A stretch of DNA of 27,392 nucleotides from Alphaproteobacteria bacterium (GTDB lineage Bacteria; Pseudomonadota; Alphaproteobacteria; UBA6184): the NCBI GenBank assembly GCA_030433125.1, contig JAUIKZ010000006.1:1-27392 (forward strand), written 5' to 3'. The translations under genes and the position numbers were made by a program. This document shows, one piece after another, positions 15,852-24,802 of the stretch (the stretch's first letter is position 1; every line of letters starts with the position of its first letter). The notes beneath the pieces are model-generated. The model was not told the origin of the DNA, made no database searches, and saw only the letters and a program-made list of their open reading frames with translations.

Positions 15852-17459
15852 ATGATTCGTATATCACGTTGGCGCCTCTTTATAGTGGCGGCCATTTGCT
15901 TGTTAGGGCTGTTGTTTACAGTGCCTAACTTTATGGCACCTTCTGCCCGCAAGAACTTACCCACCGTTTTGCAAGAGAAACGGTTGCGCTTAGGGCTCGA
16001 CCTTCAGGGGGGTAGCTTTATGGTGCTTGAGGTAGACACCAAGGGCGCCATCCAAGACCGGCTCGACAGCTACAGTGATATGATCCGCAAAGCACTTCGT
16101 AAAGCAGGAATCATCACCGACAAAATGACCACCTTTAACGAAGACAACACACACTATGTGGAAGCTAAACTGAAAGATGCTACCCAGATTGATGCGGCTA
16201 TTTCAGCTGCCCGCGAAGAACTCAAGGGGCTTATGTTTTCCGCTAACGAAGGCACACTAAAAGCGCAATTAACCGAGCAAGAAATTACCGAGCTAAAAAA
16301 TAATGTGATGCAAAAGAGTATCACCATTATCGAAAACCGTGTAGATGGCACAGGCACCTCTGAGCCAGAAATTAACCCGATGGACAATGACCGGATTGCA
16401 ATCCAGCTGCCCGGCGTAGATGACCCAGACCGTGTGAAAAGCCTGATCAATAAAACCGCTAAACTCAGCTTTCATATGGTTAAGAGCTTCTACCCAGGCG
16501 ACATCGACCCGGCCACAAAACGCCCAAGCTTTGGCCATGTTTTGGTGCCCAGCTTAGAGAAAGTAAACATAGGCGATAAAGAGATTCCCCAAGCCTATTA
16601 CGAAATCAAAAAACGGGCTGAACTGTCTGGCGACTCGTTACAAACGGCCAAGTCGGGGCACAACGAAGAACATGGGGCGATTATTAGCTTTGAATTCACA
16701 AACGCCGCTAAACGAAAGTTTGCTGAAATAACCGCTGAAGAAAACCGAGGTAAATCCTTCGCGATTGTGTTGGATGACCAAGTGATCATGGCGCCCCGCA
16801 TTAATGACCAGATCAAGGAGGGAAGTGGTATTATACATGGCGGTTTTGATCACCAACAAGCCGAAGATCTAGCTGTTCTTATGCGCTCTGGTGCGCTACC
16901 CGCCACTCTTACCGTGTTGGAAGAAAAGACAGTGGGGCCAAGCTTGGGGTCTGACTCCATTAGCGCTGGCCAAAAGGCCACCGTCTTTTCCATCATACTC
17001 GTGGGCATATTCATGTTCGTCGTATACAGCCTGTTTGGTTTGTTTGCGAATATAGCGCTGGCAATGAACTTGGTGCTGCTGATTGCGGGGCTATCCTTGC
17101 TTGAGGCCACCCTAACATTACCAGGCATTGCGGGCATCGCCTTAACGATAGGTATGGCCGTTGACGCCAACGTTTTGATATTTGAGCGCATTCGGGAAGA
17201 GCTTGATAACGGACGAAAACCCATGGCAGCCATCGAGCAAGGCTTTAACCGCGCCTTTGGCACAATCGTCGACTCAAACTTAACCACCATCATCGGGGCG
17301 CTCTTGCTCTTTTGGTTTGGTACAGGGGTTATTCGTGGTTTTGCCGTTACGCTTACCCTCGGTATTATTATTTCAATGTTTACAGCCGTTTCACTTACAC
17401 GTTTGATTGTAGTGTTATGGGCTAATAAAAAGCGCCCCACAAAGGGCCTACCAGTATAG
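15852..17459 (+). CDS. secD: SecD, protein-export membrane protein
   Basis: RND-type membrane protein that, with SecF, uses the proton gradient to help pull preproteins through the Sec channel from the periplasmic side. The first membrane span is at about residues 7-27. The conserved LGLDLQGGSFMVLEVD follows, then a large periplasmic domain with ENRVDGTGTSEPEI and QLPGVDDPDRVK. A block of five C-terminal spans includes GIALTIGMAVDANVLIFERI, which carries the conserved Asp of the proton path. The 535 residues are a normal length. The ATG lies 3 bases after the yajC stop, with only a weak GTGAG ribosome site, so coupling to yajC translation is likely. Confidence 0.97.
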   Translation: MIRISRWRLFIVAAICLLGLLFTVPNFMAPSARKNLPTVLQEKRLRLGLDLQGGSFMVLEVDTKGAIQDRLDSYSDMIRKALRKAGIITDKMTTFNEDNTHYVEAKLKDATQIDAAISAAREELKGLMFSANEGTLKAQLTEQEITELKNNVMQKSITIIENRVDGTGTSEPEINPMDNDRIAIQLPGVDDPDRVKSLINKTAKLSFHMVKSFYPGDIDPATKRPSFGHVLVPSLEKVNIGDKEIPQAYYEIKKRAELSGDSLQTAKSGHNEEHGAIISFEFTNAAKRKFAEITAEENRGKSFAIVLDDQVIMAPRINDQIKEGSGIIHGGFDHQQAEDLAVLMRSGALPATLTVLEEKTVGPSLGSDSISAGQKATVFSIILVGIFMFVVYSLFGLFANIALAMNLVLLIAGLSLLEATLTLPGIAGIALTIGMAVDANVLIFERIREELDNGRKPMAAIEQGFNRAFGTIVDSNLTTIIGALLLFWFGTGVIRGFAVTLTLGIIISMFTAVSLTRLIVVLWANKKRPTKGLPV

Positions 17460-17468
17460 GAGACTCAA

Positions 17469-18422
17469 ATGGGTTTATATATATTTCCTAAAAAAACAAA
17501 CTTCCAATTTATTCAGAACCGTGTCGCATGGCTGGCTGTTGCGTCCATTATTGTTTTGCTCAGTGTGTTTAAAATGGTGCGTAATGATATTAATTGGGGC
17601 ATCGACTTTAAGGGTGGGTTTTCACTGAATGTCCGCACCACCGAGCAAGTAAACCTCGAAAACTTACGGGGCAAACTGAGCACACTAGAACTGGGGGCGG
17701 TTGTGCTTCAAGAGGTAGGGAGTGAAGGCCGGGATATTCTAATTAAGGTGGAAAAGCAACCAGGTGACGACAAGGCACAAAACGCTGCCTTACAGCGCAT
17801 CAAAAAAACACTGGGGGAAGGTGTTGAGTTTCGCAGCGTTGACACGGTAGGCCCTAAAGCCAGTGAAACCTTAATGGTGAATGGGTCTCAGGCGGTGCTC
17901 TTTTCATTGCTAGCTATGCTTATTTACGTTGCCTTTCGATTTGAATGGCGCTTTGGTGTATGTGCTATTATCGCGCTTATTCATGATGCGCTAGCCGTAA
18001 TAGGCTTTTATGGGTTTTCGGGGTTAGAGTTTAATATGCCTGCCATTTTAGCCATTCTCATTACCATCGGTTATTCCATCAACGACACCGTTGTAATCTT
18101 TGACCGCGTGCGTGAGAACCTATTAAAGTACAAAGAAATGTCCCCCACAGAGCTCGTGAACTTAAGCATTAACGAAACGCTGTCTCGTACTGTTATTACG
18201 TCGGGCACCACAATCCTTTCGTTGTTGGCGCTCTACCTTTTTGGGGGTGATGTAATTTCAAGCTACAGTTTACCTATTCTAATGGGCGTTATCTTTGGTA
18301 CATTTTCATCCATTTTTGTATCGGGCCCCCTGCTTAGCTTATTCGACATTCGGAAGATGTTTGAAAAAGATGAAGAAGACTATGACCCAACACTTGATAC
18401 AAGTGAACCAAAAAAACTGTAA
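17469..18422 (+). CDS. secF: SecF, protein-export membrane protein
   Basis: Partner of SecD in the SecDF export motor. The first membrane span (about residues 18-36) is followed by NWGIDFKGGFSLNVR, the SecF counterpart of the SecD DLQGG motif. A short periplasmic domain and five further spans include ITIGYSINDTVVIFDRVREN and NETLSRTVITSGTTILSLL, both diagnostic. The 317 residues are normal for SecF. GGAG lies about 8 bases upstream of the ATG and 9 bases separate it from secD. A strong terminator follows. Confidence 0.97.
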   Translation: MGLYIFPKKTNFQFIQNRVAWLAVASIIVLLSVFKMVRNDINWGIDFKGGFSLNVRTTEQVNLENLRGKLSTLELGAVVLQEVGSEGRDILIKVEKQPGDDKAQNAALQRIKKTLGEGVEFRSVDTVGPKASETLMVNGSQAVLFSLLAMLIYVAFRFEWRFGVCAIIALIHDALAVIGFYGFSGLEFNMPAILAILITIGYSINDTVVIFDRVRENLLKYKEMSPTELVNLSINETLSRTVITSGTTILSLLALYLFGGDVISSYSLPILMGVIFGTFSSIFVSGPLLSLFDIRKMFEKDEEDYDPTLDTSEPKKL

Positions 18423-18455
18423 TTAAAGGCAGCTTAAGCAAAGCCATAAATTATA

Positions 18456-18482
18456 AAAGCCACCCCAATATGAGGTGGCTTT
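18456..18482 (+). terminator. Rho-independent terminator after secF
   Basis: AAAGCCACC at 18456-18464 pairs perfectly with GGTGGCTTT at 18474-18482 around a 9-base loop, followed by ACTTTAT. The A-rich left arm gives a T-rich tail on the minus strand as well, so it can serve both secF and the convergent LRR gene, whose last stop is at 18509. Confidence 0.85.
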
Positions 18483-18508
18483 ACTTTATACAAGCTTAAC
18501 ATACAGCT

Positions 18509-20518
18509 CTATTCAAAATAAACGCTTACATCCTGAGGCAACTGAGCTTGGAGTATTTTCAATTTCATTTCATATGAAATGGGATTAGAAATTAATTCAA
18601 GGCTTTCAAGGTATAAGTTTTGCAATGCTTTCACAAGGTCCTCAGCCCCTTTATCAGTGATATTATTATGGGATAGGCGCAAGCTCTCTACTTTAGAGAA
18701 GCGCAGCATTTGTGGTAAAATCTCCACCTCCTTATCACCGATCCCCATAAATACAAGTTCCAGGTGTTTAATGTTTGTCGTTTTAAGTCTACTCGCTAGG
18801 TGCCCAACAATCATAGGCCCATCCCCACCAGAAATTCTTAGACGGCTTAAATAAGGAGTGTGTTCTAATAAATAGTCTAACGCCTTACAGGCTTCTAGGG
18901 TTCGCGGCGCTGCGTGGTCTTTTAAATTTAATTCTTTTAGAGACCTTACTGTATCACCTAACTTCAGCTGTTGATCTTTAAATAACGGATATTTTTCAAC
19001 AAATTAAGCCCAATCGTCGACAATATTATCAGTCTCTCACCCTTGTATGTCTTGGCGTATGCGTCGCCTTTTTTCTGTATGGCTTATTATATCAGACATT
19101 TGGGACGAATCTTTATGCGAAGTTGCGCTAGCTTTTGTAGTTTCCTTTTCCTCCGATGACCCCCACATCAGTTCACTCGAAGTGCGAGCTGGATAAGAGA
19201 TTATCTTTTCTGATTTAACTCTATTGATGGATGGATTTGAAAGTTTAGATAATTCTTTCGAATAAGCGCCTAAGTCTTCACGCGTTTCAGAACTCACATA
19301 AAACTGCAGTTTTATAGGGTTTAACTCACGCACTTTGATAAAGCGTGCAATAAAATTTAAGATATCTCGGTGCGTCACATTATCGTCAGCCTCAACAGCA
19401 ACCACCTCAATGTTAGGCAGTCTACCAAAAGGCCTCAACATCTCAGGCTTATCGCGAAACTGTATCTTGTTTTGCAGGCTTATCTCGGTTAACTTAGCGT
19501 TGCCTAACAGGTTTATGTAGCGAATGGTTTTTCTGAATGGAATGCGTGGCGTATCACTTTTTGTGCAACGCCACAGCCTTTTCACCTCAAGTTCCCCGAA
19601 AGAAACGGCGGCTAAGTCTAAAATCTCTAGTTGCGGATAATGCACAATAATATCTCTTATAACATCTCCGGCCCCTTTAAGATTGTTGTTGGAAAAGTTT
19701 ATTCCCCTCATGTTCTTTAATTTAGGAAACGTGTGACGCAATTCATGTAATTTTTCTCCTGTTAATTCACAATTGGCCAACCCCAAAAATTCCAACCCAT
19801 GATTTCGATTTAATATCTCTTTTAGCACTGATAAACAAGGTGATTTGAAATTGTAATTATGAATATTTAACACCCTTAGACCGCTAACATTTTTTAGCCA
19901 ACTTAATAAACTTTCGGTATGTATCTCAGCAAATCCACTCGCATCGATACTTACAGCCTTTAAATTTTCAAGAAACTTTTTTTCTGGTTCACTCAACTCT
20001 TTAAATTTACTATTAGCATTAATCCTTGCCTCTAGGTCTTGTAAAATTTTACGCTCTTTGTTTTTTTTAAAATAGGAATCTTTTTTCTTAGCATCATTGT
20101 GGAAATGGATAAATTTTTCATAACACGCTTCGGCTTCATCTAAAAGCAGTTGCTGGCTAAAATAACCCGCGGCTTTCTTCGGGGTCTCTTTTGAGCCCAT
20201 TAAGCTAGAATCCTCAAATTCTTCTATGTATCGCGGCTCATCAAGGGCCATTGGCTTCTCTAGAAAATCAGCCGAGGCTAAGGAGTCTTGGCTATACGGG
20301 AGAGTGCGGCCCATAGATGAAACATTCGATGCAATACTGTCTTCACGCTTTAGTGGTACCATTCCTGCATCCTTTTCCAGACTTTTTTGTGAACTTTCAA
20401 TATTCAGCCTGGACGGGTCGTCCAATATATCGCTTGCCCCATCTCTAGGATAAAAATTAGGTAACAAAAGGAACGATTGCAATAGCAGCACCTTGCTAGA
20501 AGGGGTACACTTCAACAT
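18509..20518 (-). pseudogene. Leucine-rich-repeat protein gene interrupted by two in-frame stops
   Basis: One reading frame runs from 20518 to the TAG at 18509 but is interrupted by TGA at 19037-19039 and TAA at 19004-19006, ten codons apart. Upstream of the TGA are about 493 codons: a Ser/Glu-rich start, a charged helical part (DAKKKDSYFKKNKERKILQD) and about six LRRs (e.g. LRVLNIHNYNF, LEFLGLANCEL, MRGINFSNNNL), then a Ser-rich tail. After the TAA, 164 open codons carry about five more LRRs (e.g. LKELNLKD, IKHLELVFMGI, VESLRLSHNNI, LESLELISNPI). The frame is unbroken otherwise, so this looks like one roughly 670-residue LRR protein recently inactivated or truncated. The start is ATG at 20518; a TTG at 20563 would add 15 residues. 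It may be a host-interaction protein, but that is inference. An ATG at 18814 could start a 101-aa fragment. Confidence 0.75.
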
Positions 20519-20570
20519 ACTTAACAAAACCTTACCAACATTATTATTTCTATGTTTGCCCAAATTTTGG

Positions 20571-20764
20571 GTCAGTTTTTACATGATATAGAAAATTTTG
20601 AAAAAAACAATACTGAATTCGCGATTAATATTTTTCATTATTAACCAGGCTCCCTGCCCCTATAACCGCTCCAACTCTGGCTGGTTAAAGCATGGGATGA
20701 AAACATTCGTTGGAATAAACGGCATGCGCGTAAAGGAATAGTTGAGAACGTTGAAATGGAAGAG
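20571..20764. other. Spacer between the LRR gene and tamB, with a possible gene remnant
   Basis: On the plus strand an open stretch after a TAA at about 20661-20663 reads PLQLWLVKAWDENIRWNKRH and continues to a TAA at 20786-20788, overlapping the end of tamB by about 24 bases. It has no start codon with an SD and I recognise no family. Its protein-like composition suggests the 3' end of a lost gene, possibly from a mobile element, but this is weak. A palindrome, CCCAAATTTTGGG at 20559-20571, lies just before the LRR gene start. Confidence 0.3.
20641..20688. repeat. Inverted repeat with 8-base perfect arms
   Basis: TTAACCAG at 20641-20648 and CTGGTTAA at 20681-20688 are exact reverse complements 32 bases apart. 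They lie downstream of tamB and upstream of the LRR gene. It could be a weak hairpin, a binding site or a relic of an element end. No T-run follows it. Confidence 0.45.
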
Positions 20765-23700
20765 CTACTTATATTTTCGCCTGACGCGTAAGCCGGCTTG
20801 CGGCCCTCCCTTTGAGTTCACCTCAAGAACCACTGAAACGCCATCTGCAATTTCATGCCCGACCCCAAAGCGTGCACTAGCACTGTCTTCTTTGTCATCA
20901 GATTCCTTTTTGATGAGGCCCTGCACCTCTACTTTCATAAAGGTTTTAGGGGTGAAGTTCTTTCGCAGCTCAAGAGTGTTTTCTTTGTTATGTGTAATAG
21001 GGTCTTCGGTTTCTTGGAAGTCTATCTTCACAAAAGAATTAAGTCGGTCCAAAAAGCTGCGCACAGCCCCACCAACGTCCGTACCAATAGAGGCTGCCGC
21101 AAGCGAAAGCTTAAATGCCTCTGTTGGAGAAATGCTCTCTTTGTTTTTAGAGAACAAAATGCGAGATAAAATTTCCTCTTGTTTCATGGGGGGCGAAGAA
21201 TAAATATTGGTTCGTATGTTTGAAGCAGACCCGTTGATATCAAAATAGGCTGTGGCATCACCCAACTCATATTGGGCGCGAATTTCTAGAATAGGGTCGA
21301 AAGACCCATCAAATTTTACAGTGCCTTGCGAGAGCTTGATCTCTTTATCAAGCAACTTATAAAAGCTACCGGGCTGCAATTGTAGCACGCCAGTAACCTT
21401 GGGGTCATAGTCCGGGCCTTCGATCCCCAATTCACCGCCCCAATAGGACTCTAAGCCCTGCCCATGAACCCTAACATTTTCTTTTGTCTTTATTTTTATG
21501 TCATAGTAGCCAGCTTGTTTAGCCTGCCGGTCTTCCTGGTCTTCATCTTCTTTAAAAGCATTTCTGTGCTCTATTTCAATTTTAGGGATCGATTGAGAGG
21601 ACGTGGTTCCTAAGTACTTAACAAAGGGCCCAATAGCCCCATTCACTGATATATTTAATCTATCAACCGGGCCGTCAATTTTAGCGGTGCCAGCAAAAAA
21701 GCCTTCAGACGTACCGCCCAGCGAAGGCTCATGCATGACACAGAATTTATCTGTCTTGGCCTCAATATTTAATTCGGGTAAAAAGTCTTCGTTAAACCTT
21801 AGGTGCCCGCTAATGCCTAAGTTATTTTTTTGTCTGTCTCGTAGCTGCGTGTAGGGTATAATGATTTTATTACCCACATCCTTAAGGTGAATGTCAACAC
21901 CATTTACCTCAAGACCAAGCTCAGTGTTTAGATAAACGCCTTCAGATAATTGTATATCACACTTATGTTGGAGATTACGTAATGTGCCCGACAAACTTAA
22001 GGAACCGAATGCTTGACCTTTTATTTCATCAGCCGTCAGTGAAAAAATTTGATTTACGATACTTATATCACCGCCCACCTCGGCATTTAGAGAAAGCTTC
22101 TCCGAATCGTTTAAGCTAAATTGGAATGGTGAAAATGATATCTCCATAGGCACAGCAGCTTGGCTTAACAGAAAAAAGGTATTACTGTTCAAACTCAGAT
22201 CAGCACGCAGCCTGCCGTTTTTATAGGTCAACCCAGTTGAATTTAGCCATGCATCCCCTGGCACCAGACTTTCTATCCGGGTAGCAACGTCAATTACAGG
22301 ATTTCTCAAAGTTCCAGTTATGTTAACATCACCATTAATAAGACCTCTCACTTTATCGACACGCCCCAACATATTTGTAATAGCGTCATTTGTAAGGTTA
22401 TGCAGCGAAACGGACAGATTTATCTTTTCATTAATGATCGTGCCATTAACCGCTGCTTTACCACCCGCACCCAGGAAAATAACGTTATTGAATTTATTTT
22501 CGGGCCCGATGTTAATAGAAATAGGTGCTTCTAACCTCACACTCTCTTTACCAAAACTAAAGTTGAATTTTTGTAATTTAACTTTTGGTGGTTTAGTTAA
22601 ATGATACGCCCCGGCCGCTTCTCCTTTAAAGGCATAATTGTTATTACCTTGCATACTCGTGGTGAAGCCGACTTTGTTATCTTTGTAGGAAACATCGCCA
22701 TCCAGCACATAAACATCAACACTTCCAACTTTGCCATCCTTAGCCGACAAAGCCGCCTGAGCGGTTAGCTTAGCTAGCAAATCCCGTGCATTCGCCTTTA
22801 TTTCAAACTGGTTCATCCAAACAGAATTTAGGTAAAAACGCTTTCCTTGCAGACTAACGGTGGCGTTAGACTTTTTGCGTGAGTGCTCTACATTAAACGT
22901 GCCAAAAAGCTGCCCCCCCAAGCGTTGTAGTTTCCAATAGTTTATGCGACCCAAATCCTCCGCTTTAATGTGTCCGTCTGCGTTAAACGTGTTGCTCTTA
23001 ATATTGTAACGCCCCTTTGCCGTGACGGTGTTTAAGTCGCCGCCTTGAAGTTTCATCGATCGCAGCTCGATCAGATCCTTCATATCGTAGTAGGCTTCCG
23101 CCAAAACTTTAAAGGCACGTCCATTCACACTGCCCAACACCTCAGGTTTGCACACATAGCCCTCCTTAAAAGGAGCAACCACAATTTTCGAGTCGGTTAA
23201 ACTCAGAACGCCTTCAGCCGATGCTTTGTGAAGCTTAATAAGCCAGCCCTCGCCGCTCTTTTCCACATCCCCTAAGAGGGTAATTTGGGGGGTGTCAGGC
23301 CAAGAAAAGTCTAAGGAAAATGCATTGTTAAAAAGGCGTTTGAACGTTGGGTTGGTTACCATCAAACGGCCCCACTCACCATTTGCTTCCACAGAAGCGC
23401 TGAGGTCGCTTAAGGCGCCACTAACACTTGCCGAAAGCGTTGTCCCATCTACCAGGCTTGCTTTGTCTTTAAGGAAAGGCTTAGAGTTTATAACATCTCC
23501 TTTAATGTTCCCCTGCAGGGTCGCATCTTTATATTTTGCCTCCACACTGAGGGTTCCTAAAGAGTCATCGCTATTCCCCGCTTTAAAGGCTCGCAACTTG
23601 GCATTCACACTTGCTGACTGCTGCATGTAATTTAACCGAGCAAATAACTTTAGCGGTAAATGTATATCATCGACTATAATTGAGGCGGTATCAGTCGCCA

Positions 23701-24802
23701 AGGTAATGGCCTGATCCGAAATTGTTAAAGGCCCTTTTAGCACTTCTACCTTCAAACCGCCAAGACTTTCCTCAAAAGTAGAGGTAAAACTCAGCTTATA
23801 ATCTAAGGTGGCTAAAGCTTTCGCAATATCCACGTCACCATGTAACTTTAACACACCTTGGGGCGCTTTAATGTTAGCGCTACTCACTTTTATGGGGGCT
23901 GAATACTGTTGTGAAACAACCGCCTCACTGTCGACGCTTACTATCTCCCTTTCGCCATCTTTTAATGTCTCTTGCAGCTGGCCATTTAATATAAACAACG
24001 TGCTTTCAGCCGTATCGCCTTCAGGCTTTCCATTTAAGCTAAACGCACCATGGTAACTGCCTGCGGAAAAATTTAATTCGCTGCTCCACTTTTTAAGGTT
24101 GCCATTACCTGAAGCTTTAAGCTGTACTTCGCCATCTTTTAACCCAGCTAGCCCCAGCAAAACCTGATCAGTGATTTTACCTTGTAGGGTTAAATTGTGG
24201 GTACCGGTGTCTATATTACGATCCCACGTTAAATGCACATGATCGGTGGCGCCAAGTGAGTTGAAATGCAAGTTGTATAGCTGATGAGCCGGGGCATCAC
24301 TCCCATTTAAGACTAGCGAAAAGTTCCTGGCTTCACCTATAACACTCTTATCTAACTCAACAACAGGTAACTCTACCTGATCCAGTGCCACCAAAAATAG
24401 CGGAAAGGAAGAGGCGTTATCAGATTTCTCTGCATCATTATTAGCCGCCTCAGGAAGCGATACCTTAATGCGTTCACTGCTCAGATTATAAATCTTAAGT
24501 TTGTTATTTATCAGCTGAAAAGGGTTCCACGAAAACTTACCTTTTTTTGAGACGACAACTTGCTTTTCGCCTTGTGAATAAACAAGCTCGTCCCAACTTA
24601 TAGAAAAAGGCACAAACCCACTTAAGCCTTTTACCTCTAAGCGCTGGTCACTATAGGATAACGCTTTATTCAACTGCTCTAACAAAAAGTTTTGTACAAA
24701 CGCCACTTGCAACAAACTCACAAGCAGCATGATGATTATGATAAATGTCCTCAAACTGACAAAGAGTAGTTTTAGCGATCGTTTTAGAAAGTTATTCTTC
24801 AT
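20765..24802 (-). CDS. tamB: TamB, inner-membrane-anchored translocation and assembly module subunit
   Basis: TamB spans the periplasm and works with TamA in outer-membrane protein assembly; the family (AsmA-like, DUF490) is also linked to phospholipid transport. The N-terminal membrane anchor is at about residues 13-36 (VSLRTFIIIIMLLVSLLQVA), followed by the family opening FLLEQLNKALSYSDQRLEVKG-like and FSISWDELVYS. A very long run of short beta strands follows, consistent with a beta-taco groove. The C-terminal TamB domain (about 1000-1345) has GVLQLQPGSFYKLLDKE, VKFDGSFDPILEIRA and QEEILSRILFSK. At 1345 aa it is typical. The ATG shares a base with the tamA stop (TAATG), so it is translationally coupled. 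Confidence 0.93.
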   Translation of the reverse strand: MKNNFLKRSLKLLFVSLRTFIIIIMLLVSLLQVAFVQNFLLEQLNKALSYSDQRLEVKGLSGFVPFSISWDELVYSQGEKQVVVSKKGKFSWNPFQLINNKLKIYNLSSERIKVSLPEAANNDAEKSDNASSFPLFLVALDQVELPVVELDKSVIGEARNFSLVLNGSDAPAHQLYNLHFNSLGATDHVHLTWDRNIDTGTHNLTLQGKITDQVLLGLAGLKDGEVQLKASGNGNLKKWSSELNFSAGSYHGAFSLNGKPEGDTAESTLFILNGQLQETLKDGEREIVSVDSEAVVSQQYSAPIKVSSANIKAPQGVLKLHGDVDIAKALATLDYKLSFTSTFEESLGGLKVEVLKGPLTISDQAITLATDTASIIVDDIHLPLKLFARLNYMQQSASVNAKLRAFKAGNSDDSLGTLSVEAKYKDATLQGNIKGDVINSKPFLKDKASLVDGTTLSASVSGALSDLSASVEANGEWGRLMVTNPTFKRLFNNAFSLDFSWPDTPQITLLGDVEKSGEGWLIKLHKASAEGVLSLTDSKIVVAPFKEGYVCKPEVLGSVNGRAFKVLAEAYYDMKDLIELRSMKLQGGDLNTVTAKGRYNIKSNTFNADGHIKAEDLGRINYWKLQRLGGQLFGTFNVEHSRKKSNATVSLQGKRFYLNSVWMNQFEIKANARDLLAKLTAQAALSAKDGKVGSVDVYVLDGDVSYKDNKVGFTTSMQGNNNYAFKGEAAGAYHLTKPPKVKLQKFNFSFGKESVRLEAPISINIGPENKFNNVIFLGAGGKAAVNGTIINEKINLSVSLHNLTNDAITNMLGRVDKVRGLINGDVNITGTLRNPVIDVATRIESLVPGDAWLNSTGLTYKNGRLRADLSLNSNTFFLLSQAAVPMEISFSPFQFSLNDSEKLSLNAEVGGDISIVNQIFSLTADEIKGQAFGSLSLSGTLRNLQHKCDIQLSEGVYLNTELGLEVNGVDIHLKDVGNKIIIPYTQLRDRQKNNLGISGHLRFNEDFLPELNIEAKTDKFCVMHEPSLGGTSEGFFAGTAKIDGPVDRLNISVNGAIGPFVKYLGTTSSQSIPKIEIEHRNAFKEDEDQEDRQAKQAGYYDIKIKTKENVRVHGQGLESYWGGELGIEGPDYDPKVTGVLQLQPGSFYKLLDKEIKLSQGTVKFDGSFDPILEIRAQYELGDATAYFDINGSASNIRTNIYSSPPMKQEEILSRILFSKNKESISPTEAFKLSLAAASIGTDVGGAVRSFLDRLNSFVKIDFQETEDPITHNKENTLELRKNFTPKTFMKVEVQGLIKKESDDKEDSASARFGVGHEIADGVSVVLEVNSKGGPQAGLRVRRKYK

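Noticed and set aside
16850..17440. 196-codon minus-strand open frame
   Set aside because: It lies wholly inside secD on the opposite strand, and secD has full family motifs; no SD or recognisable domain supports the antisense frame.
20559..20571. Palindrome CCCAAATTTTGGG followed by GTCAGTTTTT as a plus-strand terminator
   Set aside because: The loop would be only three bases with a five-base stem and no plus-strand gene ends before it; at most it is an operator-like site near the LRR gene start.
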